A stretch of DNA of 44,858 nt from Rhizaria sp. SCN 62-66 (Eukaryota; Rhizaria, unplaced), in NCBI GenBank assembly GCA_001724265.1, contig MEDY01000250.1, forward strand, positions 1 to 44,858. The letters run 5' to 3'. Made by a program: the position numbers and the translations under genes. Positions 10,301-25,300 of this stretch are shown here, piece by piece; position 1 is the first letter of the stretch; each line of letters begins with the position of its first letter. The notes below the pieces were generated by a model. The model saw only the letters and a list, made by a program, of their open reading frames with translations. It had not been told where the DNA came from and did not search any database.

Positions 10301-13300
10301 AGGCGGAGTTGTCTATGAGCTTGCTTAATCTCAACGCAAGCAACACGGACAGTCGACGCGATTCCCGCTCGATTTCTAAGAAGATGGCTGATCGAAGCAA
10401 CACCCCGCCCAGCAGCAGCAATGCTGACGGGAACCTACATAGCGAGAACGACGACGCCTTTGAGAGTGCTGAGACAGCTGCGGCACGCGCTGCAAGCACT
10501 GCAGTTGCTGACGCGCAAACTCTCCTCGCTCTGCGTGCTCTGTTTGCAGCATCCGAAGTGAAGCCGTTTGATCCAACATCACTATTTATCTCATCCACCA
10601 TCGGTCAAAACGTGTATCAACACAGTGAAGACATTCTCGGCCCATCTCTTGCTTCAGCTGCCGCCAACGCTGCTGCAGCTATCAACAGCTCGACTGGCAC
10701 CGGCTCTGCCACTCGTGCACCGCTTAATGGCAGCAAGGCACTGCCTGATAGCATTGAGTCTCTTTTAAACTCTGCCAAGGCCGAGGGCTTTAGCGATAAG
10801 AAGATGCGTAAGCTGCTGTCTAAGTACCACGCTTTCAACCCCCGCTCTCCCATCGTCAACCAGCAAGCTGGCGGTCTCAGCTCGCCGTCGCCCCCCAGTG
10901 CAACGAGTGACGACTCGTACGCGGACTCACCGCCTGGTGATGCAACGATTGCCAGCGGTGCTGCGGCATCTTTGCGACGCCCCACGCTTGAGCCAGTGAT
11001 TATGACTCCGGAGCTTCTTGACAAGATCGTGAATCACCCTCTGTCGACAGTGTTCCTGGCACGACTCCTCGCCCGGCGCGCCCGCATTAACGCGCGTGTG
11101 CAGGCCAAAAACTCGAGCGAGTATCAGGCCCGCGCACGCGGCGTGTTCTTGCGTTTGCAACGGCAGCGTACGAGCGACAAAGAGGCCGATGCAGTCTCCG
11201 CCGTCAGGCTCAAGGCCGCTCCGCTGATCGCCATTGGCCCGGAGGAGGGCGGTCTCGGCCACGCACAACTGCGAAGGCTTTGTGGCGGCAGTAGCGAAGT
11301 GCTATCGGCAATCTCGACCGCGACCGGAGGAGCTGGTGCGGGAATTCCCGGCGCCGAGGCCGCTGCTGCGGCTGCTGCTGACCCCATCACTGTCAACGCG
11401 AAGGCATTGCGCGTTGCGGCTAGAGCTAAGAATACCGTTGCAGATAGGCCTGTTGCCGCGTCGGATGTGAATGGCTCTGCTAGCGCGTATTGCACACAAC
11501 ACTGCCTGCCGTTGTATCTCGCATATTCGAGTGCAGCCTATCGCGTGCGCCACAACCACCATCACCATCACCATCATCATCAACACCACCGCAACCATAG
11601 GGCACATAGTAGCTCCGTTTCCGACTCCGCCCAGTCCGCTGCTGCAGTGGCGATGGTCTTGCCGTCGTCTGCTATTAGTGCTTGCTCACGTCCATTGGTA
11701 TTACTGCGGTATGCTTTACCTGTGGCACCCGCGAACGGCTATTTCTATGGCCCCATTGCTGCTCACGCTCGCTCCGTACTTCACTTTGCCCAGTCTGCGA
11801 CTGAGATGCCCTATGCGTTCTACGGGCATTCTCAGACACTCCAGACTGCAGTCGCTGCCGCAATCAGCTCCGTCGCAAAGAACTCTGCTGCGGTCTTTGC
11901 AGCACGTGATCGCAACGACCGTGCATTGCGTGAGCGCCGGCGTGCCTTGCGGAGGCAGACGAGCATGCTGCCTACGCCCCCACGTTTCCCTTTGCCGCCA
12001 CAAATTTCTGACCAGACCGAGCTCGGAGCTTTGAGCCCCGATTCCGCAAGCACGCTCGCGTCGCCAACAAAGACTGCTGAGAGCGCTGTTCCTGGCGCGG
12101 TTAGCGGACTGATCCGGACTATGCACGCTGCTCGTGGTGACCGCTGCGGTGTCAACGCGGACGACTCTTGGCACTTAGGCTCGTTTCACTACGCGCCATC
12201 ATGCAGCGGCGGTCTTTACGCACAGACTCACCCAGGTTATAATGCCAGTGCGACTGAGACTGACCACCGTGCACCTGCCGTTGCCGCTGCTGTGCTGCGC
12301 CGTGACTCATCACTCGCTCCGCTTTCTTCTTTCACCGCCACTGCGGCGCTGACGTCGCCGTTCACAGCACGTGTTGCAACGACTGCACGCGAGCGTCGGG
12401 TGTTGACGGTTACGAATACCAACGGCAGCGCGAGCGCGGACGCCAAGACAAACAACACAGGCACCGAGAGCAAACCTGTATGCACTGCAGTTGTGGTAAG
12501 TTTTGCAGCTTCTGCGTCTGCGACTGAACTGTTCCTTTTTGGGACCTCTGCCTCCGCACTCACCGCTGCGCCGGTTGATGCCCGCAACTATCTCACAGTT
12601 CCCCTGTTCCCGGCAACGACTGTGGCCCGCGTCTCCAGTGGCGCAGTCACAGCGGCTATCGCGCCCCGCAGCGGCCCCGCTGCGTCCTGCTACCATCACG
12701 TGATCGGACTCTATACGGAACCGGTTGCGACTACAGGCCGTGGTACTGCTGTTGCAGCCGCAGCTGCTGTCTCTAAGGCAGTGCGCGCGGTAGCAGTGCG
12801 CGAAGGTTGCCGCTGTTGCGGTGCGTTCACCGCGCTTGGTGCAGGTCTTGGTACTGTTGCAGGCGCTCAAGGTTCCGCGACTGCTGATGTCGGCGTCATT
12901 GACTCGGCGTTACCCCCGTTGATTCCGATGCTTTCTGTCGAGACACATATTCAGGCAAAGACAGACTCTGAAGGAGACAACGTCCGCAGCAAAGCTTGCG
13001 CCGCAAAGACGAGCTCCACGAATGGATCTCGTTTGTTGACAACTAACCAAAGATGCGACTCCCCTACGGTAGCAGCAGCTGCTGCTCTTCTGGCAAAGGC
13101 TGCGGGCGCAAGCGTTGACAAGAGTTCTGCGACTGAGGCACAGTGGTTGCCTCACCAGGGCCTTTCTGTCGTTGCAGCTGGCGTCGATGCCGTGCTTAGG
13201 GCTGAGATTCCACGGCTTAACTTAACTGCTGGCGCGTCGGCTGCAGCGGGTTCCCAGGCTGCAGATACGGTCGCGATGGTTGACATGACTACTGATGTGG

Positions 13301-16300
13301 CTGTTCCGATGCAGAACATGACTAACGCTTTGTCTGCACGCGCTGCGTTCATCGCTGCGTCGGACACTCCGACTTCAGTCGGTGCTAGTCCTACCTCCGA
13401 GACGAAACTGCAGCATCAGAGTGTGTTTGATGTCCTACAGTCGGAGGGGGTGTCGACAGTTGCCCCCACGATTTTTTCTGCGAAGGACAGTGTTGGCTCA
13501 ACCGTGAGCTATCTCTTCGCTGGTTACAAGTCGCTTGGATGCCAAGGGTACCTCAAGCAGCGTCTCGCTGTTGCAGAACGCGCTGAGGCATTTGCGGTAC
13601 AGTCACTTGCTGATAGCGTGACAACAGGTATTCGCTCTGTCCACATCTGCTCTGCGGCCTGCAACAAGCCCACAACTCCACATTGCAACAATAACAGCAA
13701 CAGCAACATTAATGACAACAGCTCGCACCCTGTTGGAGCTCACGTTTGCCCGCAGTCCCAGAACACGATCCCAACTGTCCTTACTCCTGTTTTTGCACAA
13801 TCGATCGCACTCACAATTCCGACGATCCGCGTTTTCCTGCGCTCGTCAGCTCTTCCTCTAGTGTCACTCCGCGATCTAGCGGTCTCCGGGACCATGATGC
13901 TCGCATCAGCGCCATCTCCCGCTCTTGCGCTTTCGACTGCCCGCTCTGCAACAATTTCGCTTGATAATGTCCAGAAAACACCAGTGCCTACTTCGGTGGC
14001 AGCTATGGAGCGGTTTCCTTACCACATGTTCATGGATATGGATGTGCACCTTGGTGGCGTCGGCGCTTCTTTTGCTCCATCTTTCCTGGCAGCACTGCGC
14101 GACACTCTGATTCTCGGACAAGTCTTGATCCCGCCGCTGCCGCCACTTGCAACTGTAATGGATTTGATCGACGTAGTAGCTGCTGGTGATAACATGGCCA
14201 CGTGGACTGGAGCTGGGGCAAGTAATGCGGACGATGTTAAGAACAACAGCGATGGTACAAGACCGAGCGTTGGCGTCAATGCGTCATCCCACTCAATTAT
14301 TGACACGCTGAGTGACGATGACGAAGATGATGCTGTTCTTGCTGACATGATTTCCCGCTCGTCAAACTACAACAACAAATTGGAGACCCTAAAGACATCT
14401 CAGACAAATGCAGCTGGCTCTGCACTGCCACTCTCTGTTCAATTCCCGTCGCCTTTAGACCTCCTCAGGGCTTGCATCCATCCAACTATTACTGTTGCTG
14501 TTGACAGCGTCGATGCATTTTTGCTCACTGAAGACGTCAACGCAGTTACTTCTGAGCCTGATGGTCGCATCCGTGCGCTTGCTCAGGCTGTTGCCGATGC
14601 GGCTGCAAATTCTCAGTCTTTAGAGGCAGCTGTTGAAGCCGCTACAACTGCATACAATGCATTTGTTTCTGCCTTCAGCCCGGGTTCTGCCTTAGCGGTC
14701 GCAGCAGCTGCACAACAGCAGCAGCAACAAAAGCAAGCGCAGCAGCAGCAAGAGCAACCGGCTGAGAGTGCTGACGACGCAGCAGCAGCCTCGGTACCGC
14801 CAATGCCATCCCCTGTGTCAGCTGGTTCTGGTAGCGACATCAGTGTTTCTATTGGTGCTGCTGGCGCTCGTGCAGGTGGTGTGGCGGCAAGCGGAGGTGA
14901 AGGTCGCTTATTCACCCAACCCCACGACCCTATTGGCCGCTTCCGCGACGAAGGCGCTGCCGTTGAGGAGGACCCTGTGGTCACCTGGGGACGTATTGCG
15001 AAGGAAATTATCTCACCGACTTCACCGTCGCGAGATCATATTGCGACTATGGCTAGTGCCGGACAAGTCGATACTCGCAACACTGTTGTCGAAGACGATA
15101 ACAGCGCTCAGATGCTTGACAGTGTTGGAAAGCCAATGTCATGGTCGTTGCCGTACTTGGCATCGACTGCAGGTACAGTGCTTGCAGCTGTAGCTGCTGA
15201 GGCTGCGGAAGAGGACAGCCGCGCGTGGTCTCCGCCTGACGCACGCTCGTTATTCTCGTCTCTCGTGCACTCGCCACATCTTGCGTTGCTATTTGCGCGC
15301 GATCTCTTGGTCCCACACATCAATGTCTCAGTCTTTTCGATCCAAGTCTCGATTGTCGCGGGTGTTATTCGTGTCAGCACAGGTACTGTCTCTGTGCTGC
15401 CGATCACTCCACACGAGGTCGGACTCATGGCAGCTCATACCCAGTCGAAGGAAGGTGAGTGGTTCCGCGAGGCGACACGGCACGCGTTTGCCCGTGTTGA
15501 GTCATACCGCAACTCAATCTTACGCGCCTTCCGCCTCTCGCGCTGGGCGGACGCAAAGGGCGTTCTAGGGTGGTCATCTGCTTCAGCGTTAGAAGCGGAG
15601 GCGACTCGACACAGTAATGCTCAAACGATGAAGGGTATGGACTGTCGTGTGTCTGCAGCGTGGAGTGATTTTACTCTGGACCCTCCCTTGAGCGCAGCGT
15701 CTTCAGTACCCGGTCTTATGACGCTATATGGTGGCTGCATCAGGGCTACACGAGCGCGCCCGCTGGTGCGCATTCCTTCGTGTTCTCTTGCGATCGCGAT
15801 CAAATGGCAAGTCGTAGAGCATGCTAACGCTCTCGCTCTCGCTGTGAGGCATGATCCACTGACGAACGATACGTCACTGCCTGGGAACGCAACCACTGCT
15901 TTTGCGGATAATGTCTCTGGAGCAAATCCAGCCGTTGACACTAAGGTGTCGAAGAGTCAGCGTCGCCAGCAATACATGAGCCGCAGCCGCTCTGCAGCAC
16001 TCGCACTGAAGGAGACTGCGACACTAGCGCTTCGCCCGACGATGGTGCGTCAGAGCATTGCACACGTGGTTTTGTACGTGACAGTTGGTACTGTTGCACC
16101 TGAATCTGCTGCGATGCTTGTTGCACCGGATGGAGATCCCGTCACTGTTGCTGATGCAGCCGCTGCTGCTGCCGAGGCTGCTGCTTACAACACAGGCTGT
16201 GCTGACGCGGATTTTACTGCATATGCCAAAAACAACCTTGCAGCTGTCATGACTGGCGCTGGGCCGTACCCTGCTGTTGCCCTGGCTAAAGAAGCTGGGT

Positions 16301-19300
16301 TTGCACTTCCAGATATGCCTATCAAGAGTGTTTGCGCTGGCTGCGGCCACTATCCGGAGGCAAAGAAAGGGTCCGGAGCATGTTTGAGCTCTGAGACTCT
16401 GACCAGAAATGGCACCAACAACGACAATACCGGTCGTAAGTCAAAGGACACTGTTGCTGCCGGCCGCGATCGAAGCAACATTGTCACAATTGATCTCTTC
16501 ACCCAGACTGTGCCATTCCTAGTCAAATTTCTATCACGCTACCTTACGACTACCGTTGCTGCACCACTCGTTTCGTGCCAGCCTTTGGTCTCTGTGCGCC
16601 GAGCTGGTACGCAGGCGGAGTCAGAGTCAGGTGCTGCACTTTATTCGTTGTTGTCACAGCGCGCAGATAAGCTTTCCGTTACGAGTAGTAGTTCAACGGC
16701 TGCGGCCGCAGCTAGCTTTGATGTAAGTAGCCACAATACCATTTCTGGATCTGATGCGTACGACAATGAGGTGATGCAAGCTGATGGCCTGCGCTTCCGT
16801 CATCACAGTGACATATACGACAACAACGATCAGGACAACAACCACGACGATAGCATTGCCTCTATCGAAGGCGATCTTAACGATACGATTGACGACGGCG
16901 ACGATAGTGACTCTATATCATCCCAAAGCACCGCGTCCGCGACCGACTTGGCTTCCTGGGACGCATCGTTTAGCCTTAGTCTTGACGCATTGCCTCCCGC
17001 TGCTGTCACCGGTGACAACTCGTTCGATATGCCTCGTCCGGAGGTTCTTATGCACGCAGAGGCACCAACTCTTAGAGTGGTCAATGGCCAAAATCTCCCC
17101 GCGTTGCAGCTGACTCGACAGCGGTCCTCGAGTGAGACCTACGACAGCGCTTCAAGCAAGCACCAACAGCCTGATGATCGCATTAACTTAACTCCGACGG
17201 CGACTGCATTTGCTACTCCGACGCGCTCTCGTCCCGGTCTCCACATAACTCTCGGAGGTGTGCCAACTAGCCCGACCACAAGCTATAAGCGCTGGAACGC
17301 TCTTTCTGAGGCTCAAAACCAAGTGCCGTTACCAGGACCGACACCACGGTATCAGCGACAACACGCGGGTCCAGTTGCAGTTCCAACTGGTGCTGTTCCA
17401 ACACCGTCAGAGGATAACAACCGATCCACACGGTCACCGCTCACGGTCACCGTTGTGCGACTTGGCTCTGTCCACGTTGAGCAAGTCACGGTCGGTGCTG
17501 TTGCAATGACAGTATGGGGAAGTCAGCCTGATACCCCGTCACGTGGAGTTGTAGTTGGTGTTGAAAGTGTTGCATTGCGTGTTGTATTGTGGGATGATCA
17601 AGTGCGTGACATGTGTGTTCGCACATTGCTTGCTTCCCAGCAACTTCACCAACAGCAGAAGCAATGTCAGTATTCAACTTCGTCAGCTGCCGTTGATACT
17701 GAGCTGGACCCACCTGCGTGGTTGCCGCAGCTGGGTGGTGGTGAGGCCCTTTGGTCCTCGATCGTTCCATCTACACGTGTCCGCTCTGCATTCTTTAGTG
17801 ATATTGCACACTCTCTCCTCAGCAACACCACGTTCACGAGCTCAAGTGCACCTTCTGAGCAGGAGGCTGTTGATGCGGTGACCGACGCTGCTACGGTTGT
17901 GTCGACGAGCTCGTGTCCATTCCCTATCCCTCCAGCCACACATACGTTTGGCTGGTTGCGCACAGCGCTTGTGCCACTTCCTCTCCCACCTCTATGCATT
18001 GCGACGCACGAGGCGCCTTTCGGAAGCGTCACCGCACTTCCACTCGCGTGTCCTGTTCTACTGGGAGAGCAAAGGCTTGCACTCAAGGCGTGTCGTAAAC
18101 TGCTTAAGGTCGGTGCACCTGTTTTTGTGGTGCCTGATTCATGCACAAATAAGTCGCATCATGATGCGAGTCAACGTGCGTCGCATCATGACGCGAGTCA
18201 ACGTGCGACGGAGGCTGGCGCTTCTCAGTCCAAGTTTGAGGCACCACCGAGCAGTACCCGGGCAGCGATGCGCGAAGACTGGTCATTTGCAGAGCTACCA
18301 AAAGCAACTGTCACTGACGCTGATACTGCCACTCCCAGCTCTGTTAGGCAACTCCCGACGTCCTACGCTTTCGGCAGCAATCCTAACGCCACCGCTGGTA
18401 ACAAGACCATTGCAAGCAACGCCGAAACGTCCCCAACGCACAGTCTTGCGTCGTACTTGCCGCAAGACAGCGACTTTATCTTGGCGCCATTGCTTTCCCC
18501 GCTCCCTGCGCCAACATATTCACTATCTGCGCTCACTCACTCGGCGTCCGGTGTCAAGGTTGCCGTTGTGTCGACTGTTGCCCGTCGTCGCGCTGACGCA
18601 GCAGTCGGCTCAGCATGGGCCCGATGGACATCGCCGGACTGCACGATTGTCGCAACATGGGAAAACGAGCGCCATAACCTGGGTCGCGGCTTCTCAAAGC
18701 GTTTCTTGCTCCCGACTGATCGTCCTCACTTTAGCACACAGGATGGCGATCGCGCACTGCCGCGTTCTGCTGTGACGCTGCCATCCTCAGCATGGGTGTG
18801 GGAAACACCTTGGATGGTTGACACACTGATTCGCGAACCCGGCACTGTGGACGCGGAAGGGTGGGAGTATGCGCACGATTTCCCACGTCAGTTTAGTGGA
18901 ACCGAAGCGTGGTACTCGAACGTACGGCGCAGGAGGTGGATTCGAGTCCGTCGCCTAGTTAACCCAGAGAGTAGAGACACGGTGTCTGCTAAAACCGGCT
19001 TTACTAGCAACAGCGTTTCTTCGGGCGCTCCAGTTGGCGCACAGCCGAGCGATTTTATTTCGCCTCAGTCAAGCACTGCTACTACCCAGCCTCATGCAAG
19101 CCCCACTACTGCGTCTTCTACTGCAAGCCGTGCCGTCAATGAAGGATCGAACACTGGCGCTCCCAATCTGGCGCAAATGATGTTGCCAAAGGGGTTGATC
19201 ACGTACGACGCAGACGCAGAGCGCATAGAGGAGGAAGAGAAGCAAGACAAGCAGAAAAAGAAGCGCTCATTCCTCTCGCGCTATAACGAGAAGATGGTGC

Positions 19301-22300
19301 TTAAGTTTGGGAGGATTTTTGGTCGTTTCAACCGACCGACGAAGGATGGTTCCGTCGTCGTCACTGCCGCCGAAGCCTCCGCTGCGGCAGCGGCTCGCGA
19401 GGCTGCGGAGAGCACTGCGACTTTATCAGCGGCACCTTCTGCTGCCGTTGTCTCACCAACTGGCACTGGCTCAGGAGTGCCAGCTGACGTAGTGACTGGA
19501 AACATGAGTCGTACGAGTATTGCTAGTAGTAACACTAGTTCGTCCGATTTTGTGAGCCCAATTGACGCAGATGTTCTGCTGGCCAACGACCTGCAACCAC
19601 AATCGTCTCACAAAACTCCGCCTTCGATGGTGTCTCGCAGCATTGCAAAATTTGGCGATACCGTAAAGGCCAACGCAATCGAAAACGATTCTAGCCACAG
19701 TATCACTTTTGAGCAAGAAGCGATCATTGTGCCAGATCTAATGACCCACGATGTTTACCAATGTGTATGCTGTTACACTATTGACCCGACGAATACTGAC
19801 AATAACAGTAACAGTCGCTGCCCTGACCCAGCCACTTCTGGAACTCAGGACATTACCACCCTTCTCTCGTTTTATTACGACGACGGGCACGCTCGTTGTG
19901 ATAATGGACCTTCTACGAATCAGGCAACGAGCACTCTCTCGTCGTGTTGCACCAACTGTGGGAGTACCACAACAAGCGCTCTTCGCACACGCCCCCGGTC
20001 GGCGGATCCTTACATCGACTATGACGCTCCGCTAGATGAAGTCACTATCATATCTGTTGCGATTGTTGCAGTCACACAGCGACCTCATTACACTCCCTAC
20101 CCAATCGCGACAGCTGATCCGACTTATGCGGCTCACCTGAACGGCTACATGCGTAGCATTTTCTCGCACATGAACACTGTTGCCATGTCTCGGAATATGA
20201 CTGACATCTCTGCTGCGCGAGGCGCGGTGCGAGCATCACCCTTGATGCCAGCGACTGAGATCTTGCCAGTTTTAGTGTTCCGCAGCGTTGTATCAGTGTC
20301 TTCTTGGTCGCATCCGCTGTGGCGTGCTGCTCCGGATCCCGGACTCGTCATCGGCAACCGTGGTACTAGCGCACATGCTGCTGATTATAGTCGACCTAGT
20401 GTGGTTCGCCTGGGGACACCACACGTGAGGATTAGTCCGGCTGCGACTGCCTGCGTTGCGATGCGTGGACACACGCACACCCTCTCAGTTGTGACTGGAC
20501 GCCACTTGTCGATGTCGCCACAGTCTCAGCTTTCTCCGTCACGGAAATTAAAGTCGCACACGAGGCCGAAGCATACATTGCGTTTGCGGCCGCACCGCCC
20601 GACGGACTACGTATATAGTGGAAACGTTGTTAGCATTCCATCGGCTCACAGCGCAAGCCTCCCATCTGTTTCACTGTCGTTCACCCAGCTTCGCCGCCGA
20701 CTCACCGCGTTGTTCGCGCAACATCTTGGCGACTACGGCAGCCCGCTCCTTCGAGTGGTAACACCTGCGACAAGTGCATCAGCTGCAATTGTGAGCACAA
20801 TTGCTGCTGCGGTCACGGGAGCAACATCCAACGATACAGATGTTGCGAAGGCTTTTAATGCTGCAACAGCACCAGGACTTGTTTCTGCGATTAGCGCTTT
20901 ACAACTTACTGTCTCTGCGGCTTCCGCAAATGCGTACAATCACACACTCTGCCACAGCCACATTGATACCGCGACGCTGATGGCCGACAAGTGGGTCACA
21001 AACAAATTCATGCGGACAGGCGCGCTTGCGAGGCATGATGTCACAACCCCTTCTGGTGTCTCAAGTAGGGAGAGTGCGTTAACAGGTTTCAAGAAGGTGC
21101 TGTATATTGTTTCCGAAGAAGTATCGACTGATCTTGCGGCTAACATCAATCATACGACAAACAACACAAATGTTGCATCTGCTAGCATCAAGCAGTCCGA
21201 TGCGATCACTGCACCTGATATGTCGATCACGATGCCTGCGCTACGTGTGGCCGCTATGAAGCAGGCCAGGCTCCACTTATCACACGAGTTGCGTACTGCC
21301 GATGTCCAATCACTTGTCTTGTCACCAGCAGCGATTCTGACTGCGTGGCCTATCGGATTTGCACAACTTTGCACGCCAGCCTCCGTAGCTGCTGGTGCAC
21401 ACGCAGCCCATCTTATGTCAAATGCCCCAGCTACAGTGACATCCGACGCGACCGCTACTGCGGCTGGTAAGGACAGTTTATCTGCTGGTCCTGTGCTGAT
21501 GTTGTGTCCTCGTCCAGTCACCTTCCTTCGCTACGACATCGGGAGCAGCAGTATGAACGCCATGGCATCAATTACAACAGGGTTGACTCTTGCAACTGCA
21601 GTATCTTCCTCCGTTGCGAGTCGCATTCTGACGCAACTTTCTAGCCAACTAACTGCACCCACAGTCAATGATATCGCAGCGGCGTTTATGACTGTGCTGT
21701 CGCGCTATGTTGCAGATACTACAACACTGCGCCCGCAACCGCCTCACGCAGTTTCGGTTGCTTCACCACGCGCATATCTTTCGCCCCGCGGTCTCGAAAT
21801 GGTCTCCGAAGTCGCAATGGCCTACAAGCGTGTGGTTGAGAACCCTGATTTGTATGCTATGGTCGAGACTGTGCTTACATTCATGCTTGGTCGCTCTCTC
21901 TTAGATACGGCGACAAGGCAACGCCAGGGCCGTGCTGCAGAGGTCACCGCTAGTAGGATGCGTGCTTCAATGGAGTTTAGTGCTTATCAGGATCATGACA
22001 CCAGTGATGAAGACAGGAATGACTACGATTACTCAGCCGAGCACAGCGATGATAATGAACGTGACTGGTTGCAATGCGACAATTCTACTTTCACGCGATC
22101 TGCGACTGAGTTTAGTAGCTCATCAAAACAACAGCAACAACAACTTCCCCGTTGGCGTCGTTCCCGCGCAACTGTTGGATCGGCGTTGAACTCATCAGAC
22201 TTTTTAACTCCAGCCAACGGCGAGCCAGATTCTCTCACAGACGATGTCAGTAGTGAGTCAGTTACAAGCGCTATGTCTTCCTTCAGCAGTGGCAGCGAGT

Positions 22301-25300
22301 CTGACGCAAACTCCAGCTCTACTGACATTAGTGACAGCGATTCTGGCAGCCGTTCGGACAGCGAATCTTCTCGCACCGATAATTCTAGCGACGATGACGA
22401 CAGTGGCTATCGTACCAGTAACACGCACGCATCGAGTTTTTCCGGCAGTCGGTACTACACTGCAAAGCCAACGGCTGGTGGTGGAAAGACAAGTCGCATT
22501 CCGCGTAAAGTAGCCCGACCTACTTCGACCGCTGCAGCAGTTGCTGATACTCCCCACAGCACAAAGGAAGTGTCTGTCTCGTTTTGGCTTGCACACCAGC
22601 GCCGTCGTGTACGTGCTGCTGCGGTGCGCTGTATTCGTTCATCTACGGTCACTGAATTCGAACTTCAACAGCAAAAGCAACATTGCGCCACAACCACTTT
22701 AAGCGCTAAGACGCTGCAACCTTGGCCTACGCGCAAGACTCGCGAGTTCACCACAACGCCCGCGACGACGCAGATTACTCGATCCCACGATAGCCATGCT
22801 GGAGCGCGTGCGATGAGTCCCCCCGGTCCGAAGTCCGTGGCTGGAGTGCGTTACGCAGCTCGCGTTGCCGCGGCGCACCGCGCTTTGCTCGCCCTTTGCG
22901 GGCGGTGTGGTGGTGTCGGGTATGTCACAGCACCGCGGGGAGGACTTGAGACGCAGGGCCCTGGTCGGCTTGAAGCTATGCGCGATGGTGATGATGCTGG
23001 AGTGATCGCTGCTGTCCAAAACCTTGCTATGGTGAGCAAGGGCTCAGGAATGTTTGCGGGACTTCCGTCTCTCTACTTGCGTAACATCTCCACGGAAGGT
23101 ATTGTTTTAGCTGACACAGACACTGATAACGGATTCATCAAGACCCACTGTCACTTTGACAGCGATGAGTTCAGGGAGAACGGCCACGACAGTGTTTCGA
23201 GCACTGGTGCTAATCCTGATGTACGCTCTGTTTTGGCCGACTTGGATCACATTTTCAGCGGCTACCCGACTGTGGCAGCTGATGTAAGGTACCTGGTTAC
23301 CAGCAACCCTCTAACTGGTGGCCTGCAACATGAAGCTATCGACATGGGCTCTAATCTCAGTGCGGTTATGGCAGCGGCAAGCAACAGTAATAGCAGCAAA
23401 AACGATGCTCATTTGAGCGCTCAAATTATGCAGAACAATAATGATTCCGGGCATAATAGCATCCGACGTGGCCGCCGGTCTAACGGCATTTTGGCTAGCA
23501 CACTGAACAACGCTGCTGCAATCGTTGCTTCACTATGGTCGCCTGCCTCCTCACCACACAGTCGTACTGTGCATGGGTTGTCTCCCACCGCAGCTGCAGC
23601 TCTGGCTCTTCGTGACACCGCCGCGCGCGCAGCGATCTACGCCACTCCCGTCAGTGCGGGTCCTATCCTGGAGGGCGTTGCATTTAGTCCAGAAGAGACA
23701 ATCGTTCCCTGTCCGCTGTGCCGATGCTCAGCTGGCTCCATGCGTCGCGTAGCTGCGAGTTTGTCTGCCATTGGTGTTGGACTTAAACACTTTGCATTAC
23801 CTGCTGATAGCAATGCAGAGGCTGTCCTGAGTAGCCCGATTGAGACGAGCCCTGGTGGCGGTGGCATCGCTTCTGGAGATGCATTTACGACGACTGGCGA
23901 TGTTTGCGATCAGGAAGAGAAGGATGACGACAACACACTCAACGACAAAACAAATCCCCGCCACGGTCGTAAGGCGAAGGGTTCTTCCAGCCGTTCACTA
24001 GGTACGGAAGACCTCCACTCTGCAGACTTGACTCATAAACAGGAGTCAAATCTAAACATCACGCATAACAACAAGTTTGGCCAAATCCACCATAAGTTGC
24101 CGTCTGTCCCTGTGCCTCTGACTAGTACAAGTGCGACGACGGGGGCTACAACATTAGGCGTTAGTGCTGGATCTACTCGTACAACACAACAGATGGTGAC
24201 TGTCACTCTCCCTCAACGTCTACAGTGCACTGAGGCGATTTTTTCTTTCAATGTCACCGACGCTCAGGCTCAGCTGGATCACCGTGAGGCTCGTGCCCGC
24301 GGCACACTGTTATTTGCAGTGCAACAGGTCGGCTGTGTCATCAGGAATGAATGGGTAGCGCCTGTGCGCGTCTGGCCCGCTGCTGCTGTCACTGGTGGTA
24401 CTGATCAGACGGTTACATTTAAGACAAGTGTGATCACAACCAAGGGGATCAGGGGAAATGTTCATGATAGCCGGAGCGGTGTAACTTTAAACGCCGGAAC
24501 TAAACATAGTCACGACCAGCCTTCCCGCCCCTTTGCGCTTCCTCTTCTTCCTCCTGTATTGGCCGCTAAGACTGCTGCTTTGGCTGACTGTTTAGCGCGT
24601 GCGATTGCCCCACGTGTGTTTATGCTTCCATCTGCGCTGCATAGTGTTGCACCGATGTTGACTGTCACGGCAGCACAGGTTTTTGTTACCGCTGCTGATG
24701 TTGACGTCACATCTGGAGTCACATGGTACACTTCACCCGCTGCTCCTCAATCACGGGATCGCATGCGCGATAGTCTCTTCACAACAGCGGTAGACGTTAT
24801 TATGGCTGCTACTGCCGCCACAGCGGCTGGCAGCTCCGCCGCAGCAGCGCTTTGGCAGGTATCGCGTTCTGCTCGTGCAAACAACACCACGAGGTCGTCT
24901 CGTCAGCGGTCTACTGTACTTCGCCGTGCAGCAAGCAGCGGCGGTACAACCCCACAGGTTCCATCACCCAACGACGGTCGCACTAGCTCTTTGGCTGCAG
25001 CACCCATTGCTGGTCCTGCTAGACTCGGAGATGACACCTTGAGTGGCATTGGCGCACGTGACGTCGCAGGTGTTGAAGGCAGTGGAAATAGCACAAGAGT
25101 TGGGGGGAGCTTTGTGCACAGTCACTCTGGTGACGCCATCGACAACATTACTCCCCGTGATTCATCTGATAATATCGCTGCGATCCCTCTCGCCAACGTC
25201 AATGGTGGCGTTCAAGGTGATGTAAATGATGAAGACTTTGATCAAGAAGAGGATGCGCGCGATCATTTGTCAGCCGCCGGTGTATATGCCTATCTCCCAT

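Noticed and set aside
9561-10601. Antisense open frame of 346 codons within the giant gene
   Set aside because: It mirrors an Ala/Ser-rich G+C-rich coding stretch, where stops are rare on the opposite strand. Its translation is low complexity with no recognisable domain.
11551-11598. Histidine run as a cloning tag or assembly artefact
   Set aside because: It has mixed CAC/CAT codons with Asn and Gln interruptions and lies within a continuous native frame, as do many other homopolymer tracts here.
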